DNA from: Cordilura impudica | Lineage: Eukaryota > Arthropoda > Insecta > Diptera > Scathophagidae | Reading direction: 5' to 3' | DNA length: 64,000 nt | NCBI GenBank assembly: GCA_963682025.1 | Contig: OY821518.1 | Coordinates: 146,012,731 to 146,076,730, forward strand | Part shown: piece by piece, positions 57,050 to 64,000 of the stretch | Layout: every line of letters starts with the position of its first letter | How positions within the stretch are numbered: position 1 is the stretch's first letter | The notes under the pieces: model-generated | What the model was told of the DNA's origin: nothing | Database searches by the model: none | Seen by the model: only the letters and a program-made list of their open reading frames with translations | Made by a program: the position numbers and the translations under genes

Positions 57050-58185
57050 AAAAGAAACTAATTAAAATGTTTTCTTAAATCTAAATTAAATAAAAAATTT
57101 CCTAAGATTTGTCTAACTATAAATTAAAATTATTTTTTAAAGATTTTTCTAATTATAAATCAAAATTTTTTCTAAATATAAATTTAAACTAAAATTTTTC
57201 TACGTTAATAAAATTTACTAAATATAAATTTTAACTAAAAATTTTCTAAATTAAGAACTTTGCTATATATAAAATTAAACTAAAAAATCTTCCTAAATGA
57301 AAATAAAATCGAGCTAAGGTTAAAAATTATAATAAGAAATATAATTTAGCTAAAATTAAAATTTTGCTGTAAAGAAAATTATTCTAAATTTATAATCAAA
57401 ACTAAATTAAAATCCCAAAATTTTTATATATTTAAAATTACTTGAAAATTTAAAATTAACCTAAATTTAAAATTATAGATATTTAAGAGAATTTACAAAA
57501 TGGTACCATATTTAAACAAAAAAAAATTTGTTTGTTAAAGCTAAATTTTATTAAAACAAAAAAAAAAAAGGCATTGAATTGAAAATCGCATTCAAACTTA
57601 AAATTTTTTTTATAAAATTATATTAAACAAAATTTTCTAAAATTAAAATTTTTCATAAATTAAAATAATTTTCTTAATATTTTCTTAAGCTAAATTTAAA
57701 AATTTTCCTAAATTAAAACAAATTTTCCTAAATATAAAATTAAACTAAACATTTTGCTACATTAAGAAATTTTTCTAATTATAAATTTAAACTAAATATC
57801 CCATATTTTTTTTAGATATGAAAATTGCTAAAATTAAAATTGTGCAAAAAAAAGTTAAAATTGGGCTAAAATTAAAAATTATAATAATAAATATAATTTA
57901 ACTAAAAATTAAAATTTTGTTAAAAATAAAAATTTTGCTAAAATTTTCCTAAAACAAAATTTTGCTAAAATTTAAAAATTCTCCTAAAATTAAAATTAAG
58001 CTAAATTTAAAATTTTTCCTAAAATTAAAATTTCCCTAAAATTAAAAATTTTTGCTAAGCTTAAAATTTTGCTAAAAATAAAAATTGGCTAAAAATTTAA
58101 AATGTTACGAAAAATAATTTAAAATTATAACCTTAAAATGAAGGTTAAATAAATTTTTTTTATAAACCCAATTAAGAAAATCAAA
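57050..58185. repeat. Degenerate AT tandem repeat (AAATTTTCCTAAAATTAA-like)
   Basis: About 1.1 kb of 20-25-bp imperfect units mixing AAATTTT, CTAAA and TTAAAATT. No open frame of note. Confidence 0.65.
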
Positions 58186-58199
58186 CCAAACCAAATTCT

Positions 58200-58570
58200 T
58201 TTCATTGCAGTGGGTTACCTCCAATTAAGATGGAATATCAGGTAACATGGTAGGGAGGGCAAAAAGGGGCATAACAGCTAGTCCCCACCGGAAAGTAAGT
58301 ATGCCATCCATCCATCCGTTAGATTCCGTTTTTGACAGTTTTTTTTTTTGTAAATCGCACGTGAACATCTGTAGTGCGGTTTCCCTGGGTCTTAACAAGA
58401 TCCCACCCCTCCGGCGAGCTAGGCCCCCTGCCAGCACGTGCGACCCGTTAAGGCTCAGGGAAACAGGAAGCGGAAGTTCCACCACCGCCGCACCATTACA
58501 AACGAGCTTATGTTACCAGTCTCATAATGGTCGGTTAGGTGATTGGCGCAGAATGTTCATCCTCTAAATG
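58200..58570. other. GC-rich fragment of unknown origin
   Basis: Contrasts strongly with flanks of about 20% GC: CCCACCCCTCCGGCGAGC, then AGGCCCCCTGCCAGCACG at 58405-58437, and ACCACCGCCGCACC near 58480. The overlapping frames on both strands (106 and 86 codons) have no recognisable domains. It may be a SINE or retroelement leader. Confidence 0.35.
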
Positions 58571-59795
58571 AGTGGTAGAAAAAATACGTAAATCTTTTCC
58601 GATAGAGCAGAATATGAGTACGGTGCCCAATGAACAAAGCGGTCAATCTAAAACTGAAAATGGGGGTACTTTATACAACTAATGAGGGTACTTCTTTTCT
58701 GGTATGGGTTTGGTCCAATATATTAAATAAATAAAAATGTAAACAGAGATGTTTAGTTACGAGACCTCTCCAATTATATGTTATAATGTGCAGAATTGGA
58801 AATGCCCCTTATGTGGAAATTCCGTAAGATATCGAACCAAAGTACATTTACTTCTAGAGTCATAAAATATTATTTTAGAAGCAACAATATGAATTTTGTG
58901 AAATTGTCTTCTGAATTGATGACTAAAACTCAGAGTTGACGTAGAAGAAATAACGGCATCAGTTAAAACTACAAATAATGATCAGTAATGGACAATAGTG
59001 CATAGAGCGGAACATTCCATTTTATTATAAGCATTTAAAGCCTTAATTGAAAGGACATAATAATGCAGAATATCCTTTTTAAAAGATATTTTTGAAGACA
59101 CCCATATAATTTTTTGGTTTTTTTATCATTTTGGTTTTGTCTTCGAAATAATTCATTCTCATACAACTCATGTCCACATCGCCAACAAGTTATTTTTATT
59201 TTTATTATTTTATATATTTCTTAACGATGTCGAAGTGAACTTATTATATTGACCGTAACTGTATATATTTTTAATTAATATGTTTAATATCATTGAGTTG
59301 TATGAGTAATTTGTTTAATTAAAAATTTTTTTAATACAATTTTTATATGATGTTAAATATGTTTATGTATTTTGTGGCTGGTCGTTTTTTATTTTGCTAT
59401 TATGATTGTCTATGGTTTCCTGCATTTTGTCTTTCCTCTGAATAATAAATATTTCATTTCAATTTGTTTGGATTTCATTGTACATATTGTATTTTTATTT
59501 GTTTAATTTCGGTTTTTTGTAATTAAATGATATTTTTATTACTCCGAAGTAATTGTTGCCATTGTAATATGAACATTTTTACGTATTTAATCCGATTGTT
59601 AATGTAATTTTAGTTTTCTGTTTAAAAATTTTTGCACTTGTTATTTTTAAAGTGTTACTAATGTTAAGTTGTATTTGTTTTGTGTGGAAATTAATATAAT
59701 TTTCCAAGCCATTTTTCCGCTTTTCGAGTTTATAACATCTTAACTGGAAAAATGAAATTATTATATCATGCATGTACGAGTAAGTGAGTAGTTTT
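58571..59795. other. AT-rich spacer, nothing assigned
   Basis: No repeat or coding signal recognised. Confidence 0.35.
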
Positions 59796-60257
59796 TATAC
59801 CCTATACCACTCTCTGGTCAGCATTTGTCGGACATAGAACGATCGCTATTAAAATTGGTGGTAATCGCTTTATGTTCAAATATCCAATACAAATAACCAA
59901 TATCAGATCAACTTAAATTGACATAAGATCCAGATTATCAGAAAAATCTTGGCCAAATTCGGTGTATTTGTGTTTGTTATTATTTAGTTCACAAATAAAC
60001 TATGTAAGGCCATACTTATAAAGCTGCTTCCCGATCAGCACTTAAATCTTAAAAAAAATATTGCATAGTTTTTTTTTTTCTCCCAAATTTAGTTTATATA
60101 TATTTTTGCGAAAAATAAGTGACTTCAATAAATATGATCATGATCAGTGCATTTTTTGGTTTATATCCAATAAGTTAAACCTACGATTCTTTCTATAATA
60201 TAATGGTATAGGGTATTGTATGGTCCGTCTACACCTAATATAAATTTCTTACTTGTT
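59796..60257 (-). mobile_element. Family A, copy A12, old and shortened
   Basis: TATACCCTATACCACTCTC to TTTCTTACTTGTT. The CCGT run and neighbouring ~150 bp are deleted, and identity to other copies is clearly lower. Confidence 0.7.
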
Positions 60258-60479
60258 GTATACATTTCCACATACTCGTATTTTAAAATTACAATCACAA
60301 TTATTTTTAATATGACAAATTAAATACAATGTCTCTCTATTTAATATAGCAATAAATACAAATAATTAATATGACGATATATTTGTTTGCTTTCACTGCG
60401 TTGATTAAATATGTATTTTTTTAAATATGTATATACTAATGTGGGAATTGCCGATTAAAAAAATATCAACTTTTATTTT

Positions 60480-60690
60480 TGTATACTCTCCACAACAGTG
60501 TGCAGAGGTTATATATAAGTTTGTCATTCCGGTTGTAATAATTAGATAAAATCTGGACTCCATAAAACACGTGCTTTCACGATCACGTCCTCAATTAGTC
60601 AAAATTTTTGATATTTTTTCTTGTGTAGTAGTATTAACTTATTATGTTTAAACACAACAGCAACATTTGATGTTGTATATATTTGTGTGT
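60480..60690 (+). mobile_element. Family B fragment, diverged
   Basis: GTATACTCTCCACAACAGTG, then AGAGGTTATATATAAGTTTG and CTTTCACGATCACGTCCTCAAT, follows the B order at 2733-2915; the right end is not found. Confidence 0.55.
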
Positions 60691-60819
60691 AATATTTACA
60701 TATAAAAAATATTTAAATAAAAAAAAAATTATATAAAATGTACATATATAAATAATCTTCGATTTTAATAATATCGCAATACTAAATAATATGTTTACAT
60801 ATATTCTACATGTGTGTAT

Positions 60820-61110
60820 TAGGGCGGGTCGATTTAAAAATCGCCCAAGTGACAAGGAAAATCATATTCTAGGGATCAAAATAAGAAACTATGCCCGAGG
60901 AACCATAACTCTAAAACTAATTCTGATGTCCCGACATTTGACCTGCCTGTCTGTCTGTCTGTCTGTCTCACTTTGACCCATTGAGAGTGCCCCAATCGAG
61001 TCCAACTGTATGATCGACCCGCACTAACTATGGAGGGTCGACCCACCCATGCCAGTGGCACACTCCCTGGAACCCCCTGGGGAGTTCCCCATACAAACAT
61101 TTAAAAAAAT
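60820..61110. repeat. Repeat H with (CTGT)n run
   Basis: Begins AGGGCGGGTCGATTTAAAAA and carries CCTGCCTGTCTGTCTGTCTG at 60943. A GC-rich tail follows with GGGTCGACCCACCC and CCTGGAACCCCCTGGGGAG. This layout (GGCGGGTCGA start, CTGT run) looks like another short dipteran repeat. Non-coding. Confidence 0.5.
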
Positions 61111-61361
61111 TACCATTTTTGGTACTTTACATGAAAAAAAAAAACAGCGAAATGGGTATGTTTTTTCTTTTTGGAGCTTATTTTTCTCTTTAGAAATTTA
61201 TTTAGTCTGAACATATGTAAATGAAAAAATTAATTTAACTTAGTAGTGGAAAAGAAACTAAAAAAAAATATTTGTTTGAAGTCTTTTTTGCTTTCAAGTC
61301 TGGGCAATCGTCGTCATAACAGCCTCTACATTTTCCGGTATAACTCGTTTGGAAACGCTAG

Positions 61362-62128
61362 CTAGCAACTGAACGTGTCGTTCAGTTCCTTGCATGTGTG
61401 ATCATCTTGACTTAAATGTTCTTTCAATGTATCGTAGGGAATGCTTCGCGTGAATGGTGGTTCAAATACGTTTTTTATATCATTGAAATTGATCGTTTCC
61501 GTGTAACTTGTGCAATTAGAGTTTATATCTGGTTTTTTATAAACTCTAAGTTCCGTTGGGTCGTAAACATCGGTTCGATAGCGTAGGATTTTCTTTATAG
61601 CACAGTCGCGCTTTTCTTTGCTATCATCACACAACATTGATAACAATATATTTTTCGAATGCGAATAATATGAATTATCTGTAATTACTTGATTGACAAT
61701 TCTACGTAAACGAGGTTCTAGAAATCGTGACCAACTAATGAACTTGAAAAATAATGCACTACCGTACACGATATAATACTTGATATTGAAGTACATTGGC
61801 ACATAACATTTAATTACAAATTCAACCAAAATTCTTAATTATCATCTAGATTTTCCGTAATCGTAATAATCTAGCGGCCTTGGGGAGCCACCGAGAATGT
61901 ACAATTTTCCTTGGTAGATATTTAATGGGCCATGTCGTATAAGTACTTCGAATCGATGGAAAATTCAATTTTTTCTGGAGCAGAGGGCATATTTTTCAAC
62001 TCAATTTTCTGAAAGCCGTCCACCAATGCTGATGCTACTCTATCAGGCACACCAAATCCGTCACATATCAAGGCAAAGTTAAAACAATCGTATCTTTCTG
62101 TGTATTGTGAACTTGTGCTTCTATCCAT
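61362..62128 (-). pseudogene. Transposase-like protein relic in two open blocks
   Basis: The minus strand gives 62128-61922 (68 codons: FNFALICDGFGVPDRVASAL) and 61829-61362 (155 codons: FVIKCYVPMYFNIKYY, then FISWSRFLEPRLRRIVNQVI, then NVFEPPFTRSIPYDTL), separated by a stop-containing gap. Both read as parts of one protein in N-to-C order. Similar patterns (CDRxGVSDRxAxAI; CYxPxWFxIK; EPPLTxxI) occur in uncharacterised invertebrate transposon-type proteins. No family name is claimed. The second block is unusually long for a relic and ends at a natural stop. Confidence 0.45.
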
Positions 62129-62394
62129 ATCTTCTTGAAGCGATACTTTAAATCATAAACAACAAACTTAAATCTATTGTTCCACCTTCGTCATATAATA
62201 TTGCACTGAATTTAAAAATATAATTATTGCACTTGTTGTTTATGATTTAAAGTAAGTTTGTATTTTAATGTAAACAGATTGTGTAAAAATTATTGTTTTT
62301 ATATATGTTGTTTTATATCTTTTAATATTTGATGTTGTTTTAAATATATACGTTATTTTAGATACTTTAATATTTGATGTTATTTTAAATATAT

Positions 62395-62520
62395 GTGGAA
62401 CATCGGGATTTAGATGGAGAAGTAAAAAACTGCTTAAGGACAGAAATAACACAGAACAAATTTTGGAATATTTGCAATCAATATATTAATCGAATGAACA
62501 ATAATTATAATTGCCTTTCA
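62395..62520 (+). repeat. Repeat E fragment, copy 3
   Basis: GTGGAACATCGGGATTTAGA, then ACAGAAATAACACAGAACAA and GGAATATTTGCAATCAATAT, matches the coding end of repeat E copies 1 and 2 (VEHRDLDGEVKN, NNTEQILEYLQS). Confidence 0.65.
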
Positions 62521-62544
62521 TTGTTATTTAAGTACGAGTAAAAA

Positions 62545-63209
62545 AACAAGTAAGAGAATTATAGTCGGTCTAGACCGACCATACGATACCCTATACGATG
62601 ATTTAGAAACCCTATCTCTTCGGTCCAACTAACTGGATATAGAAAATAAGCAAAAACCAAATTGGAGTGGCATTGTTATTAATTTTTGTGGCAGATATGA
62701 AAAAGTTCATATCGGGTGCTATATTTATATGTGGACTAGGTCAACAAATGGACCGATCCTGACCATATTTGGTAAAGTCACTTATGTTTTGAAAAAATAT
62801 GCACAAACCAAATTTGAAGAAAATCTGTGCAATATTTTTGTTTTTTTTTTTTTTTTTTGATAGATTTAAGTGAAGATCGGGAAGCAGTTCTATATGGGGC
62901 CTATGACTAAGAATTGTCCAATAGGAATTATTTTTGGACTACTGATTAATGAATACAATAAACACATACAAACCCAATTTTACTAAGATCTATATGATAA
63001 TTTGGATCTTATGGCAATTTATGTCGATTTCATAGGGGTCGTTTGTATAAGGACTAGGTCTGAACATGGACCGCTTTTCACCAATTTCAACAGCGTTCAT
63101 CCTATGGTTGACAAAATCTTATATAAAAAATTTCATCAAAATATATTCATATTTGCGACCTGTAGTTTGATTACAAAGTTTACATGGACACACAGACGGA
63201 CGGACGGAC
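62545..63209 (+). mobile_element. Family A, copy A13, cut by a gypsy-type LTR
   Basis: Starts AACAAGTAAGAGAATTATAG and is subfamily 2. It stops inside its GACG run, where TGTTGTG begins. Confidence 0.85.
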
Positions 63210-63597
63210 TGTTGTGTTCGGACTTCATGGCCGAACTTTAGAAAGGAAACAAAGGTGTTTTCGTGTTGGTTTCTTGTCATAGACTGCTTTTATTTAAATT
63301 CAAATTGTAGTTATATTAATTGGTTACAATACTAAATCTTAAAGCTAAGCAAAAAAAAGGGTAAGAGAAAATATACAATTAGTATTAAACAATTGTTGGT
63401 AATTTGATTAGACCTTTTATATGAGCTGTTTAAACTTAAAGGTATGCCAATTTATATCACCTGATATTATGAATAATTATGTCGACTTGTACTTTAAGTA
63501 AGTCATCAAACTATTACTCATTCATTTGTTATGTTGGCAATTTATTGAACTTTAAATGAATTACAAAACTATTACTCATTCTCTTGGTATTTTACCA
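63210..63597 (-). mobile_element. 3' LTR of a Ty3/gypsy-type retrotransposon
   Basis: On the plus strand it runs TGTTGTGTTCGG to TTTTACCA, then TACCTCCCTTTT, which on the minus strand is the polypurine tract AAAAGGGAGG just upstream of the LTR. The adjoining coding end (63859-64000) agrees with this orientation. The other LTR and the target duplication lie outside the window. Confidence 0.65.
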
Positions 63598-63858
63598 TAC
63601 CTCCCTTTTGAAATGAAAGGTCTTATAGAGATCATTGATCAAGTGATTTCGATAAGAGCTTTCTTTATAAATGTAACATGATTATATGTAACATTAATTA
63701 TATGTAACATTAAATTTTGTTGTCTCTTAAGTTTAACGGAATAGTAGTAAGTGTAAATTTTGTTCAATATTATATATTACATATTTGTATATAATTTGTT
63801 TAATTTGGTATTATATAATTTTCCAGATTATATATGTATGTATATAAAATAATCAAAA

Positions 63859-64000
63859 TTATTTGTTAAAGATCTTTATGTTTTGTTTATTAACTTTCAG
63901 AGTTTTCCCTTTTTTCTTTATAAATACATTGTTTTTGTCGTCAATATCAGTAACAGTATATGGTCCTTTGTAAACTTGTTCTAGTTTGTGTGCTGTGTGA
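63859..64000 (-). CDS. Gypsy-type pol C-terminus (integrase GPY/F module), partial
   Basis: The 46 visible residues, running in from beyond the window edge, include HKLEQVYKGPYTVTDIDDKN, then NVFIKKKGKTLKVN and a stop at 63859. YKGPYxV is the GPY/F module found at the C-terminus of many Ty3/gypsy integrases, which helps target-site choice and multimerisation. About 260 bases separate the stop from the LTR. The frame is intact in the visible part; the rest is outside the window. Confidence 0.7.
   Translation of the reverse strand, partial: HTAHKLEQVYKGPYTVTDIDDKNNVFIKKKGKTLKVNKQNIKIFNK

Noticed and set aside
58225..58567. ORFs on both strands of the GC-rich fragment
   Set aside because: Overlapping frames in opposite directions, no domains; GC content explains lack of stops.
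1..64000. CRISPR array or prokaryotic operon
   Set aside because: Tandem repeats here lack regular unique spacers, and there are no cas-like or operon-like genes; introns, TATA/Inr promoters and eukaryotic TEs show nuclear insect DNA.

Overview
This window looks like repeat-rich, AT-rich nuclear DNA from a higher (brachyceran, probably calyptrate) fly. The sequence evidence is many short non-autonomous elements carrying GTCY/CGGA tetranucleotide runs (the dipteran 'mini-me' style), Jockey-, I- and CR1-like LINE remnants, mariner/Tc1, Helitron and PIF/Harbinger pieces, a MADF-BESS protein gene inside a Harbinger element, and a Ty3/gypsy tail. I see no complete host gene, rRNA, tRNA, operon or CRISPR array. 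Species and family are inference.

The commonest component is 'family A', about 770-800 bp, with 14 copies or major fragments plus two small ones. Full copies begin AACAAGTAAG, carry a 24-bp perfect palindrome near that end, end GGGTAT, have a 13-bp subterminal inverted repeat, a variable (GACG)n run, and an internal ~286-bp ancestral duplication. 'Family B' shares both termini. One B copy (2.73-8.19 kb) has grown to 5.4 kb by expansion of an AAAATGR minisatellite, and a family A copy sits inside that array.

0-11.4 kb: A copy, a ~110-bp tandem repeat, a Helitron-like element, the B element with its minisatellite, a Jockey-like LINE relic and a second Helitron piece. 11.45-15.1 kb: a nested palindromic complex rich in GGGGCCC, bounded by an 8-bp direct repeat, whose two near-identical arms each encode a 46-aa RING-finger-like half domain. 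15.6-17.7 kb: a ~2 kb repeat E (its inverted partner is at about 31-34.6 kb) containing a clean Helitron insertion. 17.9-23 kb: a mariner relic split by a 4.64-kb foldback transposon with ~1.4-kb arms, CACAGTG ends and 5-bp target duplication, itself carrying a family A copy.

24-25 kb: a decayed IS630/mariner-like element with clear TIRs. 27.2-30.6 kb: a Helitron-like copy split by a 3-kb transposon with ~480-bp TIRs, a TATA/Inr promoter and a broken transposase-like gene. 31-41.7 kb: repeat E with a TA-flanked MITE inside it, a pile-up of four family A copies, and LINE fragments (endonuclease; RT; RT plus RNase H). 41.7-44.2 kb: the 5' part of a Tc1-like element followed abruptly by a GC-richer island with Ser/Thr/Pro-rich ORFs, a TATA box, and paired hairpins with conserved loops and compensated stems.

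45-52 kb: LINE pieces, two copies of a TIR element 'F', a possible small membrane-protein ORF, and more family A. 53-56 kb: a PIF/Harbinger element with truncated transposase, an apparently intact two-exon MADF-BESS gene and subterminal motif repeats. 56-64 kb: AT-rich low complexity, a GC-rich fragment, further repeats, a transposase-like relic on the minus strand, and finally a minus-strand gypsy-type LTR element inserted in a family A copy and running off the end.
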